Notes: a model not told the origin generated them from the letters alone. Counted from the stretch's first letter, positions 41,914-49,966 are shown. The stretch is 64,000 nt of DNA from Fretibacter sp964410285 (GCA_964410285.1 CAYPFR010000010.1:1-64000); one strand, 5' to 3'. Made by a program: numbers and translations.

Positions 41914-42510
41914 TTATTTTTTGAGTTCGTTTTCAAAGACGACAATTTCCAAACGCTCGCCCGCGCTCTTGATCGTCACGCCCTTAATCGCCTTGGCGAG
42001 TGATGGAGCTGCGAGCATTGCCTCTTTATTGATTTCGGTTTTTACTCTTAGAAAGCCTTCGAGCTTGAGTGCGGTGTCAGCGTGTTCGCGCGCTTTTTCA
42101 GCGTCGCCGCTTTCAGCCTCAACAGCCGCTTTGCCGTGCGCCTGCAAAACTGCGTCCCTGACACGCTGGACAACGAGGTCCACGCCGCGCAAAGAGACTT
42201 TTTCAGGCAAGGAGCGCCAATCGAAATAGCCAGAGAGCATTTTGCCCTTCTTTGATTTGTTTCCATCTGTGAGCTCGGAGCGGTGAGCCGCTGCATAAAG
42301 GCTTAAGCCTTCCTCAAGAATTTTGATTTCGGCATTGATCTTCTCGGCGTCGTCCTCGGCCTTTTGGATCAATATCTGGCTGGCACGCTTGAGTTCGTTG
42401 TTGATCTCCGAGACTTGGATCCGAAGCCTGCCCAGCTGGCGCATTTCCGCCTCGGCGTCCTCGCGCGTTTGAGGAATTTTTGCTGATATAGTTTGGGCTT
42501 TTTTAGCCAT
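41914..42510 (-). CDS. gam: Gam-like host-nuclease inhibitor
   Basis: 198 residues of the Mu Gam family, a Ku-like protein that binds DNA ends and blocks RecBCD-type nucleases. QTREDAEAEMRQLGRLRIQV and GYFDWRSLPEKVSLRGVD are family hallmarks. Confidence 0.92.
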   Translation of the reverse strand: MAKKAQTISAKIPQTREDAEAEMRQLGRLRIQVSEINNELKRASQILIQKAEDDAEKINAEIKILEEGLSLYAAAHRSELTDGNKSKKGKMLSGYFDWRSLPEKVSLRGVDLVVQRVRDAVLQAHGKAAVEAESGDAEKAREHADTALKLEGFLRVKTEINKEAMLAAPSLAKAIKGVTIKSAGERLEIVVFENELKK

Positions 42511-42521
42511 AGTCTTGTCCT

Positions 42522-42866
42522 TTATTTAGGGGTTGTTTTGAATGGGTCTGCGCCGTGCTCGCCGAATTGGACTTTGACGACATTGCTATCTTCGGGTGAA
42601 GGCAACTCGCTCGTTACGTCCTCAACCCCTTCAATCAATCGGTCCAGCTCATGCATGGCTTCCGGCGGCAGATCGTTTGCTGCGGCGAGCTGGGCGGAGA
42701 GAAACTTCTTGATCTCCTCAAGATTGCGAGCCTGTCTGTTGAGAAGCTTCAACGTCCACTCCCGATCCATCTTCACTTCGCTAAGCTGGAATTGGAGCGC
42801 TACATTGCACTTGCGCGCAGCCTCAATATGGTCATGAACCGTTGGTATGTAAGACGGGCCCCTCAT
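42522..42866 (-). CDS. Hypothetical early-region protein
   Basis: 114 residues, not recognised, helical in the middle (EWTLKLLNRQARNLEEIKKF) with an acidic C-terminal part. Its start overlaps the stop of the preceding gene (ATGA). It lies upstream of Gam in the early operon. Confidence 0.6.
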   Translation of the reverse strand: MRGPSYIPTVHDHIEAARKCNVALQFQLSEVKMDREWTLKLLNRQARNLEEIKKFLSAQLAAANDLPPEAMHELDRLIEGVEDVTSELPSPEDSNVVKVQFGEHGADPFKTTPK

Positions 42867-43231
42867 GACTTTAGTCCGCTGTTAGCGCAGCCCGACCGGC
42901 AGGCGCGCCAAAGCTTGACCGTCGTGGGATCCGTAGCAGAAAGGCTCTTACGTCGCTGGATCCCGAGACACTTTTCGGCGGCAATCTTGCCAAGCACCGG
43001 ACACGTGACCTCATTGCCCATTAGGCATGAGGAGACCGCTGTTTTGATCTTATCGAGACTTCCGGGGTAACACCCATTTATAACTGCGCTAACGGCACTG
43101 TGTGAATATCCTATGCGGACCGCAACGGGACGGACAGTGCCGACTTTATCGCACGCCGTGGCCAAAGCCATGATCCATGGTGGACAATCGGTTCCGTGTG
43201 CGGTGATCGCCTTTGCTTGGAATAAGCTCAT
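42863..43231 (-). CDS. Cysteine-containing HTH transcription regulator of Mu-like phages
   Basis: 122 residues. VRIGYSHSAVSAVINGCYPG is a lambda-repressor-like HTH, and CPVLGKIAAEKCLGIQRR carries paired cysteines. The pattern is common in early regions of Mu-like prophages. Probably a DNA-binding regulator. Confidence 0.75.
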   Translation of the reverse strand: MSLFQAKAITAHGTDCPPWIMALATACDKVGTVRPVAVRIGYSHSAVSAVINGCYPGSLDKIKTAVSSCLMGNEVTCPVLGKIAAEKCLGIQRRKSLSATDPTTVKLWRACRSGCANSGLKS

Positions 43232-43878
43232 GCTACTCTCCCCACGGCAGGGGGCCGCTTCTGCGGCGCTGCGTAAGGCGTGAAAGCTTTTGTGTTGCGG
43301 TCCTTAAGACCGCGCGCGCCTGTCTCCTTATCCGTCGTTTCCATGGGAGGGAGCACGCCCGTGTCATTGATCAGAAAATAGATCACCTCTCCGTTAGAGC
43401 AATCACGCGTGGGATTTGATCGTCTTGGAAGTTTGCGCGCATAGCCGGCTCGGGTGAGCTGGCTCAAAAATCTGTGAGCGCTATCTCTCGCTGTTGGCAC
43501 TTCCTCGGGCTTTGCAGCCACTTGGATAAGATCCGAGACAGTCCCGCGTTTGAGGGTGCGAAGCGCTTTCCAAAGCCTCGCGCGCAGTGAGGCGCGATTA
43601 GGCTCACGATAACTTATGGCCGTCTTAGGCCCGCTTTTAATCTCGCCGCCCTCCATATGGCGCTTATGTCCTTTGGGCGTGGCTGCATAGCAGCCAACCC
43701 GCACGCTTTTTGCAAAGCCGTTGGACATGAGCGCTTGCATGCGTTTGACGATTGTTTTGCGAGGATGCGTGATCCGCTCCGCCAAATCGTCCAGCGTCAA
43801 GCAATGGACGCCGCCGTCCGCCGCAACAATAAGCTCGTTGAGGAGTGTCATTTGTGTAAGGCCCGCCAGCGCTTCCAT
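43228..43878 (-). CDS. Probable winged-helix protein after MuB
   Basis: 216 residues. Two winged-helix-like segments can be seen: LDDLAERITHPRKTIVKRMQ and GTVSDLIQVAAKPEEVPTAR. The C-terminus is basic and disordered. It is coupled to MuB and to the next gene. The function is unknown, perhaps in transposition or early regulation. Confidence 0.65.
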   Translation of the reverse strand: MEALAGLTQMTLLNELIVAADGGVHCLTLDDLAERITHPRKTIVKRMQALMSNGFAKSVRVGCYAATPKGHKRHMEGGEIKSGPKTAISYREPNRASLRARLWKALRTLKRGTVSDLIQVAAKPEEVPTARDSAHRFLSQLTRAGYARKLPRRSNPTRDCSNGEVIYFLINDTGVLPPMETTDKETGARGLKDRNTKAFTPYAAPQKRPPAVGRVA

Positions 43879-44615
43879 TATGCCGCTCTTGTTTTGGAGG
43901 CGGCGCGAGGCCGTCCGTCATTGGTGAGCGCCAGTGTGGAGGTCATTTCAGCCGTGATTGTCTGGCCTTTATTGCGCCTCATAGCTTGCTCAATGCGCGC
44001 TATAGAGTTGAGAATTTCGCGGTTAATCCCGCCTGTCTCGGCATGAATGCGCTCAACTAAATCGTCGGCAATGGTAACCTCGGAAAGCTGGTCGCACAGC
44101 ATGCGCACATCCCCAACCGTGGCGGGCGTAAATTCAACCACGTCCGCAATGCGGTTATAGACCTGTTTGTGGGCCTTTAATTGCTGGCGTATCCCCTTCA
44201 TTCCCGCTGCAATCAAGGTCACGCCAGAAATATCGGTAAGGTCGCGGAGCGTCTCTAGCGTTTTGATCTTGCGCGCCGCATGCTCCACCTCGTCCACAAT
44301 CACCAACGGATTGCGCATAACGCATTCATTGACGATTTGATCGAACATGAGTGTTGAGGAGTGACGAGGCTGGAGATCAAGCCCGTTACAAATATCCTTT
44401 AGCATCCATGGGATTGTCCACCCGGCTTTCGCCCTAACAAGAACCGCATCCTTTTGGACAGAATACCATTGCAGCGCGCGGGTCTTTCCAAGGCCGGGCT
44501 CACCCTCAACGAGCAGCCAGCTGGCTTCCTCCGCGCCCCGCCCATCCAAGGTCGCAACGCCCTTTTGAAAGCGTTTAACGTTGGAGACTTCCGAGCAATA
44601 AATTCCAGATCTCAT
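43878..44615 (-). CDS. B: MuB-like target-DNA-binding ATPase
   Basis: 245 residues of the MuB family AAA+ ATPase that selects target DNA and confers target immunity. Walker A is VEGEPGLGKTRALQWY (about 33-48) and Walker B PLVIVDEVEHAARKI. It is shorter than B of Mu (312) and lacks most of the N-terminal HTH domain. It overlaps the transposase stop by four bases. Confidence 0.93.
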   Translation of the reverse strand: MRSGIYCSEVSNVKRFQKGVATLDGRGAEEASWLLVEGEPGLGKTRALQWYSVQKDAVLVRAKAGWTIPWMLKDICNGLDLQPRHSSTLMFDQIVNECVMRNPLVIVDEVEHAARKIKTLETLRDLTDISGVTLIAAGMKGIRQQLKAHKQVYNRIADVVEFTPATVGDVRMLCDQLSEVTIADDLVERIHAETGGINREILNSIARIEQAMRRNKGQTITAEMTSTLALTNDGRPRAASKTRAA

Positions 44616-46789
44616 TTATACATTCCCTTTTTTCTAAGTTCGTCTTTGGTCACAACGCCGTGCGAGAGGAGCAAGAGTTGCATGTTGTGATTATTTTCCA
44701 TTTCAAGAAGCTCGGCAGCGTCGTCTGGCTTTAACGAGTAGCCGTCGTCCTTGAGGCCTTTGGCCCATACCCAAAAATCAATGTCCCCTTGAATACCAAT
44801 GGCAAACTTGGGGCGGACAGTGCGATCCGGATTGTGGATCGTAAGCTCCATCTTGCTACGCGCGGCTGTCGCCGCTTCCATCTCTCTGATCTGCGCGGCA
44901 GCCTCTTCTTCCTCATGAGTTGAAAGCGGCGGAGGCACTGGACGCCCTTTGTCCAGATAGTCCGCCGCTTCCTTCGCGCGCTCAAGAGATGGTGAGGAAA
45001 CCTCCACATAGGGTGCGCGAATAGGTTTAACTTTTGAATTTTCTTGAGCAGCGTGGCCAAGAATGTCCGAGCCGAGCTTTTCGGGATTATGAGCAGCCGT
45101 GGCCGCCTTCTGCTGGAGCTTAAGCGCTTTGAGCTTTGAGAGCTGGACGTGGCGAGCACGCTTGGCTATCTCTTGGCGGTCTGCGCCGCTCATGGTCGGA
45201 TCTTCGGCAAGGCAGACAAACTCACCATTGTCGGCGGAGTAGATTATGACGCGGCTCTCGTCTTCAACGTCAAGCCTAACGGATACATATTCGCCGACTA
45301 AGCCTGCGAGCTCCGGCGCAATAAACCAGCGGTTATAAACCGAGACGCCTTTTTTCTGGACCGAGCGAACGCCTCCGTTTACGGGCGGAGCCAAGAGCAC
45401 ATCAAGCGCACGTTCGTCCTCGATACGCCGGGTGCGTTGCCCCGCAGCCTTTTGCATGGGTGAAGTTTTAATGGCGCTATGGACGCGCGCTTCGTACACG
45501 TCCCGGATCCAATCATTAATCACAATTTGGAGCTCGCCCGGCGCAAGTGAAAATTCTGCGCTGCGGGCGGCGATTTGCTTTTTGGCACCATGGCGCTGCG
45601 CCATGGATTTACGGGCGCGCATAGCCTGTTGATCGGCAACGCTGTGCCCAACATAGTCAGGAAGTATCTCAAAGAGCTCGCGCGTCAATGTGCCAAAGAA
45701 GCGCTCAACATGAGGCTTTTGCTCGGGCGAGAACGGCGTACAATAATTGATTGAAAAGCCAAGCTCCAAGGACATGCGGCGGACACTCTCGGCGGTGTAG
45801 TCTTTCCCGTTATCAGCCTTTAAAACCTCTGGCATACCCCAATCCAGAATAGCACCGCGTAGACAAGCAGCCGTCGCTATCGCGCTTGGCTGATCACATA
45901 CGAGGACACGAGCGCGTCTGGAGAAAACGTCCACCAAAGCCACGAGAGAGTAACGCGTTGGCCGCCCATCTGGCCCAATACACTTTACGTCCGCGATCGT
46001 GCCATCGATTTCCCACTTCTGATTAAGGCGCACAACGTCCTCGGAGAGTGAGCCAAAGGCCGCGCGCCTATGGGATTTCCATTTGTCAGGATCAGCAGCA
46101 TAAAGAAGCGCAGAGGCGTTCTCTTTGCGGTATTTTTTGACATAAAGCTGGAGAGAACGAAGGCTCGGCGGATTTTCAAAGTTGGCCCTAACACCCGCAT
46201 AAATATGCGTTGCGGCGACGTGCGGCCGCCCGGCAATCTGCGCCACGATATAGGCCTGAAGATTAGCGTCTGTCTCAAATCGGTTTTGCCCCTTTGGGCC
46301 GCGCTGTGCATCCTTGAGCCCCTCAAGCCCGGCCTTATCACTTTTGAGCTTCCAGCGGCGCAAGGACCGCGCAGAGATCGTTTTGACGCTTCTGCGGATC
46401 CATGGCCGCACGCAAAGCGTTTGAGCATTGTAGCGCTTCACAAATATCTCGGAGGCCTTAGTGATCGAAAGCCCGGAGCCGTCAAGAAACTCATTGAACA
46501 TCACAATGATCGAGGCGCGCGCCGCCGACTTCTTATCTCCATAAGGGTCAAGCGGCGCGTCGTCGCGGTCCACTTTCGCGGCAGCGGCCTCAACGTCTCT
46601 GAATGTGAGCTCGGCCAAAGCCCGCAAGGGCAGATCCGCAACCGCATATTCACGTCCGCCGCCTTGACCAGCACGCGCACGAGAAGTCCAGCCTTCTCTC
46701 TTCGCTCGCCTAATAATAGGGCTTTTACGGGCAGGCAGGTCTGGCAAGGCCGCATCTGCAATCTCTTGCGCTGTCATAAATTGCTTCAT
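44612..46789 (-). CDS. A: MuA-like DDE transposase
   Basis: About 725 residues. N-terminal Mu-type HTH (QFMTAQEIADAALPDLPARK), HTH I-beta/gamma region, then the RNase H-like core with the acidic triad: Asp in KWEIDGTIADV, Asp in VLKADNGKDY and Glu in KPHVERFFGTL. A Mu-type C-terminal beta-barrel (GGVRSVQKKGVSVYNRWF) and a MuB-interaction tail follow. It cuts the phage ends and joins them to target DNA. The ATG at 46789 overlaps the stop of the preceding frame as ATGA; a GTG at 46798 is an alternative. Confidence 0.95.
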   Translation of the reverse strand: MKQFMTAQEIADAALPDLPARKSPIIRRAKREGWTSRARAGQGGGREYAVADLPLRALAELTFRDVEAAAAKVDRDDAPLDPYGDKKSAARASIIVMFNEFLDGSGLSITKASEIFVKRYNAQTLCVRPWIRRSVKTISARSLRRWKLKSDKAGLEGLKDAQRGPKGQNRFETDANLQAYIVAQIAGRPHVAATHIYAGVRANFENPPSLRSLQLYVKKYRKENASALLYAADPDKWKSHRRAAFGSLSEDVVRLNQKWEIDGTIADVKCIGPDGRPTRYSLVALVDVFSRRARVLVCDQPSAIATAACLRGAILDWGMPEVLKADNGKDYTAESVRRMSLELGFSINYCTPFSPEQKPHVERFFGTLTRELFEILPDYVGHSVADQQAMRARKSMAQRHGAKKQIAARSAEFSLAPGELQIVINDWIRDVYEARVHSAIKTSPMQKAAGQRTRRIEDERALDVLLAPPVNGGVRSVQKKGVSVYNRWFIAPELAGLVGEYVSVRLDVEDESRVIIYSADNGEFVCLAEDPTMSGADRQEIAKRARHVQLSKLKALKLQQKAATAAHNPEKLGSDILGHAAQENSKVKPIRAPYVEVSSPSLERAKEAADYLDKGRPVPPPLSTHEEEEAAAQIREMEAATAARSKMELTIHNPDRTVRPKFAIGIQGDIDFWVWAKGLKDDGYSLKPDDAAELLEMENNHNMQLLLLSHGVVTKDELRKKGMYK

Positions 46790-47019
46790 GACGCGCACTC
46801 AATAGGTTCGGCAGGTCGCTCAAGTCTTGCGTAGGAAATTCCGCAAGACAGGTTGAAGAAGCGCCCTGCCGAGAGGCTCTTGACGGATCCACAATCAAGA
46901 GCGGGCGTAAAATTGGCCGTAAGCGTACAGGGCGCAGCACTTACGGCCACTCCAAATCGCGATAGGAAGGGGTGGGATGAAAACCTAAAACGATTGGAGA
47001 ATTGAATAAAAGTTTTCAC
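46786..47019 (-). CDS. Doubtful 77-residue early gene
   Basis: Weakly supported. For it: it begins with GTGA overlapping the upstream stop and ends with ATGA overlapping the transposase start, so it tiles the operon perfectly. Against it: composition is unusual (Ser, Phe and Cys-rich: SNRFRFSSHPFLSRFGVAV), and it contains a perfect 10-bp inverted repeat (46914-46949). The space may be a leader or regulatory segment instead. Confidence 0.4.
   Translation of the reverse strand: MKTFIQFSNRFRFSSHPFLSRFGVAVSAAPCTLTANFTPALDCGSVKSLSAGRFFNLSCGISYARLERPAEPIECAS
46914..46949. promoter_or_regulatory. Perfect inverted repeat upstream of the transposase gene
   Basis: TGGCCGTAAG (46914-46923) and CTTACGGCCA (46940-46949) are perfect complements with a 16-base loop. 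There is no T-run on either strand, so it is not an intrinsic terminator. It could be an operator, a transposase-enhancer element or an RNA hairpin controlling MuA translation. Confidence 0.6.
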
Positions 47020-47270
47020 GCGATATTCCCCAAGGCATTATCCGCTATCTGTTTGGCACGCACCTCCGCCTCATCAATTTTTTGGAGCAATGACCACGCG
47101 GCGGAATGAACCTCGTCTGGCGTGAGTGTGTGAGCCGCTTGGGCAGAAGCCGCCATGAGGATTTCGCCGTCACTTAAATTGCCCTTTCCCTTGAGTTCAA
47201 GGTAACGCGCAAAGACGCGCGCCGTGGCCTTATCGGCGAGGCTTGCGGTGCCTCTAAAACTCGCGTTCAT
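47016..47270 (-). CDS. Hypothetical early gene
   Basis: 84 residues, not recognised. Helical and Ala-rich (AASAQAAHTLTPDEVHSAAW; KIDEAEVRAKQIADNALG). Overlapping start and stop codons with neighbours place it in the early operon. Confidence 0.6.
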   Translation of the reverse strand: MNASFRGTASLADKATARVFARYLELKGKGNLSDGEILMAASAQAAHTLTPDEVHSAAWSLLQKIDEAEVRAKQIADNALGNIA

Positions 47271-47623
47271 GACGCCGCTCCCTCGGCTCGGGCGGAGCGT
47301 GGATCAATAACCGCACTTCCTTCCCATACGGGACATTCACCAATCAATTGAACCACGCGCCAACCGCGTTCCTTGAGAGCCTGATTAAAGGCCTTCATTT
47401 CGGGGTTTGTTTTGGGCAGACCCGCCCGGACCTGATCAGCACTGCGGCACCACCGCCGCGCCATTTCCACGTCTTGAAACGCGGCGCGTTTTTTGCCGTT
47501 CCAATCAACTGCAAATATCCAGCTTTTTACCCCATCCTTAAACACACCAAGGAAGGCCGTGACGCTCTCGACATTTTGGACAACGCCGTCAATCTCGCGC
47601 TCGAATATTTCGGGCGCGCTCAT
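47267..47623 (-). CDS. Hypothetical early gene
   Basis: 118 residues, not recognised. It contains SVTAFLGVFKDGVKSWIFAV and a C-terminal PVWEGSAVIDPRSAR. Four-base overlaps with both neighbours tie it to the early operon. Confidence 0.6.
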   Translation of the reverse strand: MSAPEIFEREIDGVVQNVESVTAFLGVFKDGVKSWIFAVDWNGKKRAAFQDVEMARRWCRSADQVRAGLPKTNPEMKAFNQALKERGWRVVQLIGECPVWEGSAVIDPRSARAEGAAS

Positions 47624-47898
47624 GACAAAACTCCAAAGCTGCGGATGCGCCCAAGGCAGTCGCGCATACCTTCGGTTTGCGCTTGATATTGCGCGGATTG
47701 ATGGCGGCCATTTTCAATGATGTAAATCAGCTCTATGAGCTCGTCCAAAGTGTAGGTTTTCACCCACCCGCAGCCTCGGTCCATCTTGATCGTCCAGCCC
47801 TCGCCGGGCGTTAAAATCTCAACGCACACAACGCGCGCAAAATTATCGTTTGAAGGCGTGGGCGTTTTAAGCTCGGAGGCGTCAATATACCGGATCAT
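47620..47898 (-). CDS. Hypothetical early gene
   Basis: 92 residues, not recognised. An N-terminal beta-like part (FARVVCVEILTPGEGWTIKM) precedes a helical C-terminus. It overlaps the Ner-like gene by four bases. Confidence 0.6.
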   Translation of the reverse strand: MIRYIDASELKTPTPSNDNFARVVCVEILTPGEGWTIKMDRGCGWVKTYTLDELIELIYIIENGRHQSAQYQAQTEGMRDCLGRIRSFGVLS

Positions 47899-48218
47899 GA
47901 TGAGGCCTTTGAAGCTGGTGACGGCTTGGCACCCTTGGCTCTAAGCCCATCATTCTCCGGCAAAAAACGCCCAACATAAGGCAGCCCATCAGGACCATAG
48001 CGGCCCGGCCAAATCTCGGAGGGGTGCACGCCAATAATATCTGCAATAACCTTTTCGCCGAAGCGATTAGGCTGTTTAAGGACAACTGAAAAATAGGACG
48101 GGTTTTTCCCGTGCAGCCGATTTAGGGAAGCGAGCGTGTGCCCCCTCTCACGAAGCTCCGCCTTAACGCGCCCAGGGCTCCACCCGCGCCTAATAAGTTC
48201 ATCTGGATTGTGCGTCAC
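47895..48218 (-). CDS. ner: Ner-like HTH regulator, first gene of the early operon
   Basis: 107 residues. VKAELRERGHTLASLNRLHG and VIADIIGVHPSEIWPGRYG are the Ner/Nlp helix-turn-helix family. In Mu, Ner represses both early and repressor promoters after infection. It is transcribed divergently from the repressor with the operator region between them. Confidence 0.92.
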   Translation of the reverse strand: MTHNPDELIRRGWSPGRVKAELRERGHTLASLNRLHGKNPSYFSVVLKQPNRFGEKVIADIIGVHPSEIWPGRYGPDGLPYVGRFLPENDGLRAKGAKPSPASKASS

Positions 48219-48290
48219 CTAAAATTCTCCTCTTACGTGCAGTCGGTTGCGGCTAGGCGCTTGCCTTGCTTTGTGCTAAAGTTAACTAAT

Positions 48291-48351
48291 TACGAGATAC
48301 CGTATAACGATTAATCGTAATAACAGTCAAGAGGGTTAATACGATTAGTCG
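48291..48351. promoter_or_regulatory. Lysis-lysogeny control region with three operators and early promoter
   Basis: Two near-identical dyads, ACGATTAATCGT (48307-48318) and ACGATTAGTCGT (48340-48351), plus a weaker one, TACGAGATACCGTA (48291-48304), lie between divergent ner and repressor genes. On the minus strand TTGACT (48330-48325) and TTATAC (48307-48302) with a 17-base spacer give a good early promoter, and the first dyad lies in its spacer, so repressor binding would block it. Confidence 0.85.
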
Positions 48352-48362
48352 TAATTTTTTTT

Positions 48363-49022
48363 ATGAACGATTTAAGCAAACAAATTCGCGCCGCTAGAAA
48401 AGCAAAAGGCTGGACCCAAACGGACCTTGCAAAAAAAATCGGCGTGCCCATGACCACACTGGCGACTTGGGAGCAAGGGAAAGCTCAACCAAGATTTCCA
48501 GCAATGGTTATGCTGGTCAAAACCTTAGATATTAAGATTGATTTGCCAGACGATAGCTATGAGCAACTTCTTGAGGCCATTGGAGAGCCCGTCGTTCATG
48601 AGGGGTCAACGGATTGGGACGGCGCGCCGAGTGAAAAGCGCATGGTGCCTGTTGTAGGTTATGTTGGCGCAGGCGGGGAGATCGAGCCGATTGACGATCA
48701 CGGTATGGGGGCGGGGATGGACGAGACGGACGTGCCGCCTAATGCTGCGCCCGGAACGGTGGCGGTCAAGGTTCGCGGCGATAGCATGATCCCAATGCTC
48801 TATGAGGGCATGATTGTGTTTTACTCACTGCGACTAAGCAACATTTCAGATCACCTTCACAAGCCTATTGTCGTGCATTTTGCCGACGGCAGAAAGGCGA
48901 TTAAGACGGTCATAACAGGTTCTCAAAAGGGTGTTTACACACTCACCTCATTTAACGCCTCGCCCATTCCCGACATTAAGATTGAGAGCGTGAGCCCGAT
49001 TGATTGGATAAAACCTATATGA
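48363..49022 (+). CDS. c: Phage repressor, XRE HTH plus S24 peptidase (CI/LexA-like)
   Basis: 219 residues. The N-terminal HTH (KQIRAARKAKGWTQTDLAKK; MTTLATWEQGKAQPRF) binds operators; the C-terminal S24 domain has the self-cleavage region VVGYVGAGGE, the catalytic Ser in RGDSMIPML and the catalytic Lys near DGRKAIKTV. It should maintain lysogeny and be inactivated after DNA damage, unlike the classic Mu repressor, which lacks this domain. The ATG has no visible Shine-Dalgarno sequence, so the mRNA may have a very short leader. Confidence 0.93.
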   Translation: MNDLSKQIRAARKAKGWTQTDLAKKIGVPMTTLATWEQGKAQPRFPAMVMLVKTLDIKIDLPDDSYEQLLEAIGEPVVHEGSTDWDGAPSEKRMVPVVGYVGAGGEIEPIDDHGMGAGMDETDVPPNAAPGTVAVKVRGDSMIPMLYEGMIVFYSLRLSNISDHLHKPIVVHFADGRKAIKTVITGSQKGVYTLTSFNASPIPDIKIESVSPIDWIKPI

Positions 49023-49330
49023 AAACTTTACACATAACTTTGCTTGCGACGCTATTAGCGGGATGTGGATCACCAGATAAAGGCGATCATCGAATTCTAG
49101 CCGAGGCCACACAAGCACAATGGCTTGAAGGTAGTGTTGCCAACAGACAGGCAACCGCACACTTTTGGGCTTGGAATTTTGCAGGAAAACCGGGGCCGAA
49201 TAAGGCCCACTTGGTGGACAAAGCAGCAAGTAATTTACTGGAGTGCATCAACGCCGTTGACGTATCAGACATGAGCCTAATGGCGAAAGATACGGCGGCA
49301 GGATGCTGGGCGATCATGAGCGCAAATTGA
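49019..49330 (+). CDS. Small lipoprotein co-transcribed with the repressor
   Basis: 103 residues. MKTLHITLLATLLAGCGSPD is a lipoprotein signal with lipobox LLAGC. The ATG at 49019 overlaps the repressor stop (ATGA), so it is expressed in the lysogen. The mature part is not recognised, with Cys residues at LLECINAV and AAGCWAIM. It is a candidate lysogenic-conversion or superinfection-exclusion protein; that is inferred from expression context. Confidence 0.75.
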   Translation: MKTLHITLLATLLAGCGSPDKGDHRILAEATQAQWLEGSVANRQATAHFWAWNFAGKPGPNKAHLVDKAASNLLECINAVDVSDMSLMAKDTAAGCWAIMSAN

Positions 49331-49340
49331 GCGCAAATGA

Positions 49341-49431
49341 TGGTCACAGTTAGGAATTTAATCCGACCACAAAACCTTTACAAAACAGTCACTTAGAAAA
49401 CTGTGACCGAATTTCACTCTTGGTCACAGTT
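49341..49431. repeat. Three GGTCACAGTT boxes at the repressor end of the prophage
   Basis: TGGTCACAGTT occurs at 49341-49351 and 49421-49431, with its complement AACTGTGACC at 49399-49408, in a 197-base stretch with no gene between the lipoprotein and the proposed phage end. A degenerate copy (AACAGTCAC) lies near 49384. They are placed as internal transposase end sites would be. Confidence 0.65.
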
Positions 49432-49606
49432 CCGGACCCCCTAATTTGCCGCAACCCCCCATAGCACTGGGGTTTTTTGGGGATTAGCCCTTGGCCATTT
49501 TCTTTTGCGTTTGGGCATTTTCGGCCAATTTATCTGCGCAAGAGAAGATGGCCGAGGTTGCCAGATTTTTCGGGTCACCTCTAAAAAAACCTTTTTATTT
49601 CAATGC

Positions 49607-49646
49607 TGTCCGACTTAGTCCCGCCTTGTCCGGGGTAGTCCGGCTT
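49607..49646. repeat. Four phased 10-bp repeats near the right end of island 1
   Basis: Decamers at 49607, 49617, 49627 and 49637, each with GTCC at positions 2-5 (TGTCCGACTT, AGTCCCGCCT, TGTCCGGGGT, AGTCCGGCTT). The helical phasing matches the array at 71-120, though the sequence differs. Probably arm-type or accessory-factor sites. Confidence 0.55.
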
Positions 49647-49705
49647 CTGGCCACGTTCTCTTGCGCCCTACAATCACCACACTTCACGCAAACACGCCCG
49701 CATCT

Positions 49706-49727
49706 GGTGCCTATAGGGTGCCTAGAG
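49706..49727. repeat. Twin GGTGCCTA repeat at the right end of island 1
   Basis: Same 22-bp block as at 208-229 with two mismatches. Its presence near the right att copy links this end to the first integrase and supports one island spanning 10-49837. Confidence 0.6.
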
Positions 49728-49791
49728 CAGAATTCGCTATCTCTTCGAAAAGTCAAAAATTCCAAATAATATAATGATTTCAAAGAGTTAG

Positions 49792-49837
49792 TGGTGCCCC
49801 CACACGGACTTGAACCGCGGACCCCCTGATTACAAAT
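49792..49837 (-). repeat. Second attachment site: 3' half of tRNA-Thr(UGU)
   Basis: The same 46 bases as 10-55 apart from one T-loop base (TTCAAGT here). No 5' tRNA half follows within the expected distance. It is the shared boundary: the right end of island 1 and the left end of island 2. Confidence 0.88.
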
Positions 49838-49966
49838 CAAACATTTTTCAGTATTTAGACTTCACTGCAATGCACCGCGCTTCACTAAGCAACTGTATTC
49901 ATTCAGTTATTTTTATGCTACCTTACTTCCCCATTCACGGAGGTTCACCCTGAATCCTCTGCAATT

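Larger units (their letters stand above)
11124..49527 (-). mobile_element. Mu-like transposable prophage with P2-type tail
   Basis: About 38.4 kb with MuA, MuB, Gam, GemA, Mor, gp26-gp37-type head genes and a P2-type tail, nearly all on the minus strand, with the repressor end on the right. The proposed termini are my inference: TGGCCGAA at 11124 and its complement TTCGGCCA ending at 49527 form an inverted repeat with TG/CA ends and partial similarity further in (TGCC). ATTT flanks both sides (11120-11123 and 49528-49531). Mu itself makes 5-bp duplications, so the exact ends may differ by some bases. Gene content makes the prophage call secure; the boundary is the weak part. Confidence 0.85.

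Noticed and set aside
49341..49431. TGTGACC at 49430 as the phage terminus
   Set aside because: It would give a TG end, but no matching TGTGACC was found near the other prophage end, whereas TGGCCGAA is found at both.
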